Origin: Gnomoniopsis sp. IMI 355080
Lineage: Eukaryota > Ascomycota > Sordariomycetes > Diaporthales > Gnomoniaceae
Assembly: GCA_027946555.1 (NCBI GenBank)
Contig: JAPEVC010000136.1
Span: 35,770 to 99,769, forward strand
Reading direction: 5' to 3'
DNA length: 64,000 nucleotides
In this document: positions 36,721 through 47,294 of the stretch, in pieces
How the letters are laid out: every line of letters begins with the position of its first letter
Position numbering within the stretch: position 1 is the stretch's first letter
Translations under genes and position numbers: made by a program
The notes under the pieces: generated by a model
What the model was told of the DNA's origin: nothing
Databases searched by the model: none
The model's input: only the letters and a program-made list of their open reading frames with translations

Positions 36721-38529
36721 ACCATTTCCATAGCCCCCATTGCCAGGTCCTGAGCCTCCCAATCCATTTCCATTTCCACCAAGACCGGACCCACCCAAGC
36801 CATTGCCTGCGGCACCAGCTCCCGATTTCGAAACAAGGACAGTGACTGTGGCAGGTCCACCAGCGCCGCCGAGTCCCCCTGCCCCACCAAGTCCAATTCC
36901 GCCGCCTCCGAGGCCACTACCCGAGCCTGGTCCTCCAGCGCCATAGTTGTAGCCGCCATCGCCAATGCTACCACCATTGCCAGCCCCAGATACACCAGAC
37001 CCGTTACCATCACAATCATCTCCTCCCAGGCCCAGTCCACCAAGACTAGACCCGCCCAGCCCATTTCCGAACCCATTGCCATTGCCATTGCCATAGGTCC
37101 CTGAGCCGCCTCCAAGACTATTGCCCCCGAGACCAGGTCCCAAGCCAATTCCTGCTCCTTCGGCTGGGATGGCGAGAACAGTAACTGTAGCTTGTCCGCC
37201 GTTGATACCAAGGCCGCCGGCTCCATTGCCACCTAATCCGTTTCCAAGGCCGTTGCCTAAGCCTCCATCGCCGTTACCGTAAGCGCCGCCTCCTGAGCCT
37301 CCGAGACCATTGCCAGAGCCGAGTCCTGAGCCGCCGAGACCGTTGCCAGAGCCCAAGCCAACACCACCTGGAGAAGCAAGAACAGTGATGGTTGCAGGGC
37401 CGCCAACACCGCCAACACCTCCGAGGCCGTTGCTTGCACCTCCCAAGCCATTTCCGCCGAGCCCGTTTCCGAGGCCATTACCCGAGCCCCCATTGCCATT
37501 GTCGTATGCGCCTGAGCCTCCATTACCCAAGCCACCCAGACCGTTGCCCCCGAGGCTATTTCCGAGGCCGCTATTCGAGCCAGCTCCATTGGCAGGAATT
37601 GCGAGGATGGTGACAGTGGCTTGTACGCCGCCAAGGCCGTTTCCACCAAGACCATTGCTTCCCAGCCCGTTAGCTCCTCCCAGGCCTGGAAGGTTATTGT
37701 TTCCATTACCGTAGGATCCAGCCCCTCCAGATCCGCCGAGGCCGTTTCCAAGCCCGTTTCCTAGGCCATTGCCACCCAGTCCAGAGCCGCCGAGACCATT
37801 GCCATTGCCGTTGCCATAGCTTCCAGCTTCGGAGCTACCGAGACCAGAACCGCCCAGGCCAGATCCGGGGCCACCTAGACCATCTCCATCGCAGTCATCG
37901 CCAATGAGGTGGGAGACGTCATCAGTGGCGACATCATCAATACCCCTAGAAGAGAGTTTGACCTCATGACTGACAATGTGGGAAACCTCACCGAGGGGAG
38001 GTGCAGATAACTGGACGATGTTGGTGGGAGTGGACAAGGTGACTGAGTCGGCAGGTGATGCTTGAGTTGTAGCGCTGGTGGCACTTCCAAAGACTGAGAT
38101 TTCAGAGATTGGTTGACCAGCGGAGAGGGGGCTGGGAAAAGAGGGAAGACCAAGAGACACGGTGGTGGAGCCAGTAGGATCAGAAAAGGGTTCCAGAGAG
38201 GTCAGAGTGACTAGTGGTGATGTGCCCAAGCCAGCTGAGTTGGTCTGCATGTGGATGTCAATGTCCAGGTGCAGATCAGGGTTTGCGGGACCGAGATTGA
38301 TGGTCTGTGGAAGGTCAAGACTCTCCGAGTCTAGCTGGTTAGTGCCGAAGGAAGCATCAGCCACGTCGAGTGTGGTGGCGTTGATATGCTGGGGTTCTGG
38401 GATGAAGGTCAGCTTGCACAAGCAACATGCATCTTACATAGTCGACGACGAACCGATCTGCAAGATGTCTGCGTAGGTGGTGGCAGACCACGACAAGCCA
38501 CAGACGCCTGTCACAAGAACGGCACGCAT
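36172..38529 (-). CDS. Secreted glycine/asparagine-rich repeat protein
   Basis: No recognised family. Two exons: 38529-38454 and 38396-36172 (donor GTTCGT, GCTGAC branch site, CCCAG acceptor); 766 aa. Exon 1 encodes a likely signal peptide (MRAVLVTGVCGLSWSATTYA). Residues about 25-190 are Ser/Thr/Pro-rich. From about 190 to 725 runs a low-complexity array of GLGG, NGLG and GNGN units. Within it a hydrophobic strand recurs five times ((Q/P)ATVTVLAIP and variants, near 37605, 37387, 37172, 36845 and 36495). DDC(D/N) occurs three times (near 37891, 37015 and 36635), giving what seem to be the only cysteines of the mature protein. The C-terminus is less repetitive. A wall or extracellular structural role is inferred from composition only. 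The exon 1 splice is tentative; another donor (GTAAGA) is nearby but breaks frame. Confidence 0.72.
36674..36721 (-). repeat. Hexanucleotide tract coding (Gly-Asn)n
   Basis: Seven perfect CCGTTG units and one variant on the plus strand, encoding alternating Gly and Asn in the glycine-rich protein. Expected to vary in copy number between strains. Confidence 0.92.
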
Positions 38530-39934
38530 GATGAAGCGAAGATATGGAACGGATGACTCGAAGAGAAGAGAATGTGAGTGTTGGGTTTAAAGCGGCCAAA
38601 TGACTGCACACAAGGGATGATCTCCAAAAAAGAGCCTCAAGCAAAAGAGCGACAGCAGAGTGATGATTCTGAAAAGAAGGAAACGCGCGATCCAAAATTG
38701 CCAAAAGGAGAGACGTCCAATAAACGTATTGTAACTCTCGCTGGCGATGGCGATGAGTGGTGATGTTGTGAGGTAGGCGAGATAAGGTGGATGAAGAGAA
38801 GAGAAAGAAGAGATCGAAGACTGGAAGTTGAACGAACCAAAGAGATGAGATGATTGGGGATCAACAAACATTGGAAGGCAGTACCTTCCTTGTATGAGAA
38901 CCTCGCTGCCTTCGACACCACACCGTCGAGGAAAGAACGGCGAGAAAGATATAATAGCGTCGTCTCTCCGGAAGGAAGGCCCAGCTAGGCCCACTCTCCA
39001 GCTCCTGCCTAGGGTAGCCTGAGGTAGGAGGCAGGAAGCACTCACGATGCTGGCCCGGTGCGTCATGACAAGATGAGGTACACATGCAGTTTCCCTTGAG
39101 GAAAGGTGGCCACCAGAATGTACAACACTTACCTAAAATCACCGCAAAGACAGGCAGAGTGAACACCTGCCGGCTGTTTTGAACCATGTGGATGAACTAC
39201 GTACTTATCCATTAAGCCTTACTCTTTCTCCCTGCCTCCACATCCTGTCCCTCTTTCTCTCAGTAGCTATAGAACACGAGTACGGACACGCGTCTAATTC
39301 GCTTATTTTGAAGCTCTTTGATGAACATATGGTATGCTCCGAATCACCTTCGCAAAAACAACATGATGGCATACCCAGGATCCGACCCCTCTTCCATCAG
39401 GGGCTGCTGGACATTGCTCTTCTGTCCAGTCGCATGCTGCCAGGAACAAACCCTCTTAATGCAACGGTAACACACCTCTTGTGATGAAGAAAACCCTTGT
39501 TGATGCTGGAATCGCTGTCGAATGAAGCCGTGAATCGGTCCGTGATAATAGAAAATGAGGTAGAAAAACGGGAGGGATATGTGGAAGAAGGGTAGAAAAG
39601 GTGGAGAGTTCTGGGTGGGCTAGAATCAGAAGAAAGCAGGTAGACCTCATGAGGTCGAATGTCGTGGGACGTCTGCGTCTTGGTGCGGTAAAGGTTGTTA
39701 GAAACACAATCGTTTGTTTGCCCAGTTGCACGGCTCCTCATGATGGAAGAACGTTAAAAGCCCTCTCGAGTCTTCTTATGCCCCGCCTGTACAGTCCGAG
39801 TAGGTGGCTGCGAGCCTGCTGAGAGGCATCCCGCGTCGCCCCAAGGCAGGTTGCCCGGGGGGGGGGGGCAAAAGACGACGACGTGGAAAATGAAGGCGAA
39901 AATGCTTATTGAGCTGAGTCGAACGGAGAGCTGT
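38530..39934. other. Intergenic region
   Basis: About 1.4 kb: promoter of the glycine-rich gene and 3' flank of the Rsr1-like gene. Contains a G12 run (39857-39868). Overlapping minus-strand frames at 38587-39066 show no domain. Confidence 0.5.
39857..39868. repeat. Homopolymer G12
   Basis: Twelve consecutive G on the plus strand, 66 bp beyond the Rsr1-like stop codon. Confidence 0.9.
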
Positions 39935-41191
39935 TCACAGAATGACACAACCACCGTGGTCCTTGCGTTTCCTCCGCCTGCGCCTCCGCCGTGTGTCATC
40001 GGGTCGATATCGGCTGCCGTCTTCAGCATCGTCCATCGCTTCCATCGCGTCGTCTGCTCTCAACATCTGCCGGCATATATCAATGAACACCTCATCGACA
40101 TTTGCTGTCCAGTCTCGTCAGCACACTGCCCAGGCCCGCATAACGCCGTTAGCTTCGGGACACTCACTCCTAGTCCGAGCGCTCGCCTCGTAGTATGGAG
40201 CACCCCATTGTTGTGATATGGAAAAGGCTTTCGTCCTAGGTACGGCCCGCTGATCCTCGAGGTCGGCCTTGTTGCCGATGATAACGATGGGAACGTCTTC
40301 CCTGTCCTTGATGCGAAGAATCTCTTCTCGCAAACCGGATAATTCTGCTAATGATGAAGGAGTTGTTATGCTGAATACAAGGAGGAAGCCTTGCCCATTC
40401 TTCATGTACACATCTCTCATAGATGCTGGAAAACGTGTTAGCGGGAGCAACTCCGGCCGAGTGAATCGGGACCGGTACTCACTGAATTGTTCTGTCCCTG
40501 CTGTGTCAAGGCTGTTCGATGGTCAGACACATGCCGTTCAACCTTAAAAAGTGTGACAACTTGTCTAACACGGGCAGCCGGGCCACTCACATTTCCAATA
40601 CCACTTGACGTCCCTGTGCTTCTTGGTCAGCTTTCTACGTTTGGTGCTAACTCTGAGTAGTACTCAAGAGCGACTTACATCGACGGTCATGTGCTTTTGG
40701 TACGAGTCCTCGATCGTCGGGTCATAACTCTCGATCCACTCATTATGTACAAATTGCGCTATTGATCGCCACAGCAGCGGAACCAGTCAATCTAGCGTTC
40801 ACATGACATTTCTCCATGTTGGGTCGACAGGTCGGCCAGACCGGGGGCCTTGAAAATGCCCATGTTCGGGGGTGGGTGCAAGTGCAGCGGTGGGGCCACT
40901 CACCGGTCAAGCAACTCTTTCCGACGCCGCCTAGAGCAGGACAAAAAAAAGGGGGGAAACATCAGTGCCATTGAACCACAAAATAGTCCGCGAGAAGAGC
41001 GAAAGAAGACACCGCGGGTAGGCATGTAAAATGTTGGCGGTTGGGGATGAAAACCGAGATGCTCACCTGCTCCGAGGACGACTACTTGGAATTCGCGACT
41101 ATGAGACGCGGTCAGTCAAAAGGCAGTGCCCCCAAAATGCGGTTGGACTGTAGCCAGGAACTCACAAGGGCTGGTATCTTGATGGCGGCAT
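39935..41191 (-). CDS. RSR1: Rsr1/Bud1 (Krev-1, Rap-like) Ras-family GTPase
   Basis: Ras-superfamily GTPase of the Rsr1/Rap branch, which marks the site of polarised growth. Eight exons: 41191-41166, 41098-41067, 40930-40904, 40758-40679, 40613-40591, 40511-40483, 40425-40168 and 40104-39935; 214 aa. Five exons are only 23-32 nt long. Every join keeps frame and rebuilds the fold: REFQVVVLGAGGVGKSCLT (P-loop over three exons), ESYDPTIEDSYQKHMTVD, LDTAGTEQF, MRDVYMKNGQGFLLVFSI, IGNKADLEDQR, EASARTR, then NVDEVFIDICRQ, a polybasic RRRRRRKRK stretch and the prenylation box CVIL. The first exon (MPPSRYQPF) adds a few residues before the usual start. Confidence 0.93.
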
Positions 41192-41266
41192 CGTCACGAC
41201 CCAAACTACACTTTACCCAGCCTTTCCACTCCAAAGACGCGGCAGTGAAGGGCGCACGAGAGCAAA

Positions 41267-41277
41267 GGGGGGGGGGG
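41267..41277. repeat. Homopolymer G11
   Basis: Eleven consecutive G, 75 bp upstream of the Rsr1-like start codon. Confidence 0.9.
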
Positions 41278-42137
41278 ATAAACGAGGAACACAAAAGTCC
41301 AAAACCTCGTCCACGGGGGGACAAGGCAAGGCTGATCAAGTGGGAGTCGACCCTACCCGCCTTGATTATCTAGGCCGGCCCGTTCAAGTGTGCAGGTGAG
41401 TCGCGGTGGGCCGAACAAGCGGATGGCCAGAATTGCGCAGCTAGTAAAAGTCGGGCATGCGATGCGGGATGGGGAAAGGGGGGAGGTGGGCAGCTGAGAG
41501 AGAGAGAGAGGCTAGAGCTCTCACAGACAAGTGGTTGACGATGGCGGATCTTTTGGGCTTGGCCGTTTGGCTTTGTTTAGACCCTGAATGTTGCGGGCGC
41601 GCGCGAATCCTTGCGATGCAGGTCGGCGGCCAGCTTTGGGGGCTGGAAGGCGGGGGCCGCAGCCGCAGAGACTCGGATGGAGGCGCCAGAGGAACGTGGA
41701 AGTGGAGACGGTAGGTAGACTGGGAAAGTGGTCGAGTGTCGGGCTACAGATTGGATGCCAACCTGGCGAGCTCCCCCAAAGCGAAAGTGATGAGCGAGGA
41801 TTTGTCGAGATGATCTCGGAGCTTGGCGCGCTGCTGGACTCGGGACCCCGGACGACGAGCCGAAGCTGTGTAGTAGAGTGGGAGGGACGGACTTAGTGGC
41901 TGGACTATGGATCGACGGGAGTTCATGCAAAGCAGGAAAGCTAACGCAATAAAACCCATGAAGATCCAAAAAAATCAAAAGCGTGAGTGGTGGTGAGTAA
42001 CCTATTGGAAGTGCCCGCGGACAAAAGACGGCCGCGCAAGACTCTTCACATTTGGTGCTCCGAGGTTGCATGTGCAAGTGCAGGTGTCAAAAAATAAAAA
42101 ATATAAGAAGAGCAGAACCCACGGGCCCCTTGGCAAA

Positions 42138-42170
42138 CCGTGACCGTGGCCGTGGCCGTGACCGTGACCG
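42138..42170. repeat. Tandem CCGTGR hexamer
   Basis: Five CCGTGA/CCGTGG units plus a partial copy. Confidence 0.9.
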
Positions 42171-43114
42171 AAATACGGGATTTGTAGTGTCCAACGGCCC
42201 CCTCGTCGACAAGCAGGCCGGTCTGTTGTCTGTGCCCGAGAAATGGTTCCCAGCTAGCTGGAGCCAGTGGCAGCACAGCACAGCTTGACCTCACGGAAAA
42301 CCCGGGCCCGGACAGCGACAGACGGGTAGAGAGTGGACTCTCTTGGCGGCAAAACCGGTGTGGTTGGACACAGGTGTGGATGGATTGCTCTGGATGGGAG
42401 GTCGAGGGTCCAGACCGAGACAGGATGTCTGGGCGAATGATGTGGCGTGAAAGCGAGGGAGCGCGAGAGAGAGAGAGAAAAGAGAGACTTTGTGTCGTAT
42501 CGGATTCAACTGTGTCGTGTCGTATCGTAGCGTATTGTATGCGAGATGGCAAAGGGAAATCACCAAGCCAATTGCAGCAACCACCACGGACCGGTGAGAT
42601 GCAGCATGTACTGTACTATGTAAATGAGAAACCACTTTGACCCTTTTTTAGTTTTTCTCCGATGCTGGCTCAGATGCTCATGATCCCGGAAGACCAGCTG
42701 CATATGTACTGTACTATGATGGGTACCAATGGCACAGGTCTCTCTCTTCTATTGAATGTTTCTGTGGATCGGCATATTGAAACTTAGCGTGGCATTGATG
42801 GATTCCATCTTGACATCAATTCGATTGTTATGTGCTGTGCAAGCAAGCACGCGATGATCTCCTCCTCGTGCCTGAGGGACGCTCGTTGATTGTTTGTTAG
42901 AGAAATGCCAGCTTACTGCCAAAACCCTTACTATGCAAGGAGACATGGCATTCTTTGATCTCGGCTACACACTGATTACTACCTACTATGTGTGTAGTAC
43001 ACAGGACTCAGTAACCGCTGCGGGAACAGCGAATAGTTTTACTCGTGCATCTGTACCCGCTCTTCAAATTCCCCCGGAGGTACCTACACTACCCGAGCTA
43101 CCCGAGCATAGTAC

Positions 43115-43142
43115 GTACCTACCTAGGTAGGCACCTAGGTAC
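43115..43142. repeat. CCTAGGTA palindrome pair
   Basis: Two overlapping ACCTAGGT-type palindromes in the gene-poor region; members of the dispersed motif. Confidence 0.8.
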
Positions 43143-43984
43143 AGAAACATGCGTGGTAGTAGCCTTGATCCAATCAGACAAGACACCAAGGCCGAGTCCG
43201 CATGCGCGCTGCCCGTTCTCCTGTCAGCCCCCCAGTGAGCCCCCTGTGCCGTTGACGTTGTATTGCCCCCGACGTATTGTCATGTCTTCACGACTCCTCC
43301 AGTACAAGTTTTCAGTCTTGGTCCACAAGACTCCACTGACAATGAACCTAGTCGCCATGTTCTACCGGCTCCACCCCCCGGCCCGCGGCGAGCTCGAAGC
43401 TAACTAATAACAGGGTGGGTGGAGAGCCTCGATCACGATCACGATCATGCACTTTGGGACAAACTGCCGAGTGGAACAGAGGGAACGCTCCCAACAGATG
43501 TGTCGTCGCCAAGACGAAGGTACCGTCTGGAAGGACCTGAGAAGCTTGATGCGAGATCTGCACGTTGCTTGGAGTCTAATGGGCATTCCTTCTATGAACG
43601 TACAAGTTCAAAAAACGAATATGACAACATGGCTGCTCTTGGCGACAACGGTACCCAAAATTGAGGTCCATTGCTGTCCACAGCGGCGCCGCTTCCGTCA
43701 GCAGCCTCGCGATGTAAACTCTACTCGCCGCTACACAGAAATTCTGGCCAAGGAGCATGGCTATGTATAGGTTACGTAGTATTCCTCTGGCCGGTTCATG
43801 CACCATGTGCAGCCCTAAAAAATCACGCCAACTAAGACCAGGCCACCCATATATCGCTCTTTTGAAATGATAATGGCGAGTCACGACCCCGATGTCTTCA
43901 CCGTCCCAGCCAGCCTTCAGGCAGGACCATTTTGTCCAGGAAGCTGAGCTATCACAAGTTCCATCACTTGATTCCAGTACGTGT

Positions 43985-44010
43985 CCCGGCAGCTTGGATC
44001 AGCTGCCGGG
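43985..44010. repeat. Perfect 10-bp inverted repeat
   Basis: CCCGGCAGCT and its exact reverse complement AGCTGCCGGG are separated by six bases (TGGATC). It would fold into a stable GC-rich hairpin. No gene end lies nearby. Confidence 0.92.
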
Positions 44011-45966
44011 CTTCAAGAAGTGTATCGGCGTCCGTCAAGGTTTCCCGAGGTATTGCTACGGTGGTACCCTGAATGTACTACCGGGAGCATTTTATAGGGG
44101 GAGTAACCATCATTATTCAGGGTCCTCCCCACGATAGATAGAGACGCTAAGCAACGGACACCAATCGGAAAGCCCTAGCTTGTATCCGGAACTCTTTTTT
44201 CCTTTCCCTCGAGATGGCGTGGGATGGGGCACTTCACACGACGCAACATACATCTTCGCACGTCCCTGTTCATGTTCTGGAAGCCCTTGGACCATGTTCC
44301 ATGTAGTAATGCACTTCGCGATCACGATGCACGACGGGATGCAATCTGCGAAGCGCTTTTCAGCCACAACGCATGCTGTGCGACCGAACCCAATCCGATG
44401 ACCGGGCTTTTTGAACCTGCCTACTGCCTACTTGGCCCACTTGCTATCAACGGCGTCTACCTGCAGTGCTCCACGCAGCAGCTTGCATCCCGTCCAGTCG
44501 CGCTACCCGCAACGGGCTAGCTACGAACTGTTGGTCTACGTCTCCCGCAGCTTCTAGACCCACGGTTCCGCTTCTGGGCCCGGAATGCTGGGTTTTAGGA
44601 CGTCGTCCGCTGCATGCACGGCTGCTGCATCGGTCCTTCAGGCGTCAAATCTTTGCATGTCACTTACCTGTACTATTTGTGCACGGCTGTGACGATGTAG
44701 TCGCCATCACGCAGCAAAAAGGTGTTGCAATCGAGCGTGCCGCGCGCATGCGGGCAACATTTGTTCCAAGAGGCTAAGTTCGAGGTTCTGGCATGCGCGA
44801 CCTGAACGCTAGGCGGTACAATGTGAGCATTGATGCTTGCGGCTTTACTTATGGCCTACGATGGTGGAGATGCTGCAGCGTTCCCGAAAAAGTGTTCTGC
44901 AGGAACTGAGTGTCGCCACGTATAAACGCGAGGTAATGTAGGACTACGAGACGGCATGGGACAGTGGAACTTGCTCGAACGCGAGCTTCAGTGGTCAACT
45001 TCGGCCAGGGCAAGAACCCTCGAGTCCATTAAATTGACTATGTTGGGATGCAACCGTTTCCCCCAAAAAAACAGAGATGAGAGTTCACAAGGTTGGCTGG
45101 AGCAGAAGGAAGAAGTCGCTCCACGATCACTGCCATGATCCGCCGCTGTTGTCGCACAGGGGAAGCACATAAATGACGAGTAGGTTCTAATTACAAACCA
45201 GGTTCCTAATGTTTTCTTCTTTTTGGTTCAGGCTCTTCGTGGGTCATTCTAGCCACCTCTAGAAGCTGTCGCTCCACCGCTCCTCTGTCAAGTATCGTGT
45301 CAAGGCACAACGCCACTTCTGACTCCCCTCCGCGCCCACTCGGGCCCATTGCCACGTATAGCTCAGGCCAATGCTCTTCAATTGTGGAGTAAGGATTTTT
45401 GTTGGAGTTCAGACAAGCTGGAAAAAGCTGATCAAGCGATTCTCCCGCGATCAAATATGTCCACCGCCTTTATATTCCCAACACTATGGCACGCGATATC
45501 TGAGCCATTGACCAGGAGAAAATTCTGCGTCGCCTTCAGAGTCGGGCCGTTTTCCTAAATATCCCCACTACAAGGTTTTATCTCGGAAAGTCAACTCGGG
45601 TAGCTGGCCCTGGCAGTGCTCGGATGAACCTTTCAGAAAACGTCGGAGCATGATAACACTGAAGCCTCACAATATCCTGCTTTCAGTCAACGTAGGGCGA
45701 TGGTAGACGAAGGATATACGGCCTTCACAAAGATGCTGTCGTTCACATAGGGACCATTTCCTCGACTCTGCCCCATTTCGTCGTCTTAGCTGTGCGAAGT
45801 CACCTTGTTGCTGGACACAAGCGAGGCCGCCCGTTACCACCCACCATTCACCGCAGGAAGCTCATGTTGTCTGCGCAAGGCTGTCAAGCGTCCACTTTCT
45901 TTCTCACGATAACTTGTCTATTGTCGAGGCAGACCATTCATCATCGTTGTAGCCCCGGGCTGTCTG

Positions 45967-47294
45967 TTACTTCAGACCACCCACAGTTGGCATGTTTACC
46001 GACGGTGTCTCGCCTGTAATGGGGGTATTCGCGGTTGCCCTCTCCCCAGTAGGGCCTAGGTTCCTCATACCCACCCCAATACTCGCCTCCAAATCCTCTT
46101 TTTCCTTTGCCAATCTTTGGCGCTCCTTTCGACTCTTCCTTTCCGCAAACTTGAAAGGCATCCCGCTCATTTCATGTTCAGCTGCGATGTCATCGAAGGT
46201 TTTGCCTTGTGTTGCTGCTTCTCTGCGGATTTGGCGCGTGCGCAGGAGCCAAATTATGTGAGAGGTGAAGATGCCCATCTCTAGGACACAGCTAAAGTTC
46301 AGGCCAGAAATCAGTTGCTCCGAAGATCGCATTGAGGGGCCACGACGGGGTGCTGTGGTGTGTACTGTGGATGGACGTACCATATGATATACAGGACACC
46401 TCCTAGGATATCGAAAGTGTTTTGAGCCACTGACAAAAGGTCGTTAGTCACCGCGGCTCGGTACCTGAGTAGCCAGGGGCTCCGTCGCCGGCAAAGAAAC
46501 GTACCAAGCGCCATGAGCGAGAAGAAGGCGCCGTTCCAGTCCATCGTGAGGAAAATCTGTCATGTGTCAGACGGCAAATACGACAATCCCCGGCCAACGT
46601 CAGCCTGTAGAGAAGCACAGACCCAATTAATCCCAATGACCCTTCCTCTTCTCTTCCACAGTTCGCCATACGGAGGCAACAAGCCCATGGCCAACAGAAC
46701 AGCCGCAATGATCCCCACTACCAATATCGGGGTCTCGTTGCCGGCTTGGTATAGTGGCTGCTTCTATGTCAGCAACTGGACTTTCTTGCACCTGGGCCGC
46801 GGGATTCCAACCCTCCAACCCACACCAAAAAGCAGGCGGATGGGCAACGAAAGCGACGCAACTCACTCTGATGGTCAAGATCAACGCAACTTCCACGCCG
46901 CCAAATACAGCGAGAGTCGCCAACCCCAAGAGAACGGTCTTCCATGGCCGCCACTTATGAAAGTACACTAGGGACTGAGTCCAGCTGATTACACATAGGA
47001 CCATGAAAACTTGCGGTTGTACTTGAATGCTGCTCATGATCAATTGTCAGTGAGTCACGCCTTCGGTCACAAGGTCGGCTTAGCATACGGTATGTTAAAA
47101 TTTTGCACGATGGCATATACCCCAAACGGTACACCGCACAACGCCCATAGAAACATCATGCTCGCCGGCATGCCATCAGTGGCTTTGGAGCGCCAGTTGG
47201 TCCATATCTGCGGTAAGAGCTGGACACACCAGAGAACGGTGCCAATTGTACCGAGGACGGTGGCTGACACGGGAATGGAGGTTTGGGGTGCCAT
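45967..47294 (-). CDS. PQ-loop repeat membrane protein
   Basis: Seven-helix PQ-loop family protein; relatives are lysosomal/vacuolar amino-acid exporters or related transporters. Six exons: 47294-47089, 47029-46867, 46763-46623, 46556-46505, 46429-46381 and 46291-45967; 311 aa. Joins keep frame and restore helix-loop blocks: GTIGTVLWCVQLLPQIWTNW (first PQ motif), GVPFGVYAIVQNFNIP, LGLATLAVFGGVEVALIL, IAAVLLAMGLLPPYGELWKR (second repeat, PP in place of PQ), INWIFLTMDWNGAFFSLMAL, VAQNTFDILGGVLYIIW, MGIFTSHIIWLLRTR. The cytoplasmic tail is charged. The third exon may begin three bases later, with no change of frame. Substrate unknown. Confidence 0.88.

Larger units (their letters stand above)
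41192..45966. other. Long gene-poor region
   Basis: About 4.8 kb upstream of the Rsr1-like gene without a supportable gene. It holds a G11 run (41267-41277), CT-rich stretches, a CCGTGR tandem (42138-42170), a direct repeat of TGTACTGTACTATG (42607 and 42705), a CCTAGGTA cluster (43115-43142), a perfect inverted repeat (43985-44010), and an 82-codon minus-strand frame (45206-45454) that may be a gene remnant. Confidence 0.5.

Noticed and set aside
36420..37751. Other-frame and antisense open frames over the glycine-rich gene (Met/Ala/Trp-rich or Pro-rich)
   Set aside because: The repetitive Gly/Asn codons keep all frames open. Only the called frame starts with a signal peptide and has non-repetitive ends.
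42046..42552. Minus-strand 168-codon frame in the gene-poor block
   Set aside because: Composition follows the CT-rich and CCGTGR repeats (Ser/Arg, then Thr/Val/Ala runs); no domain.
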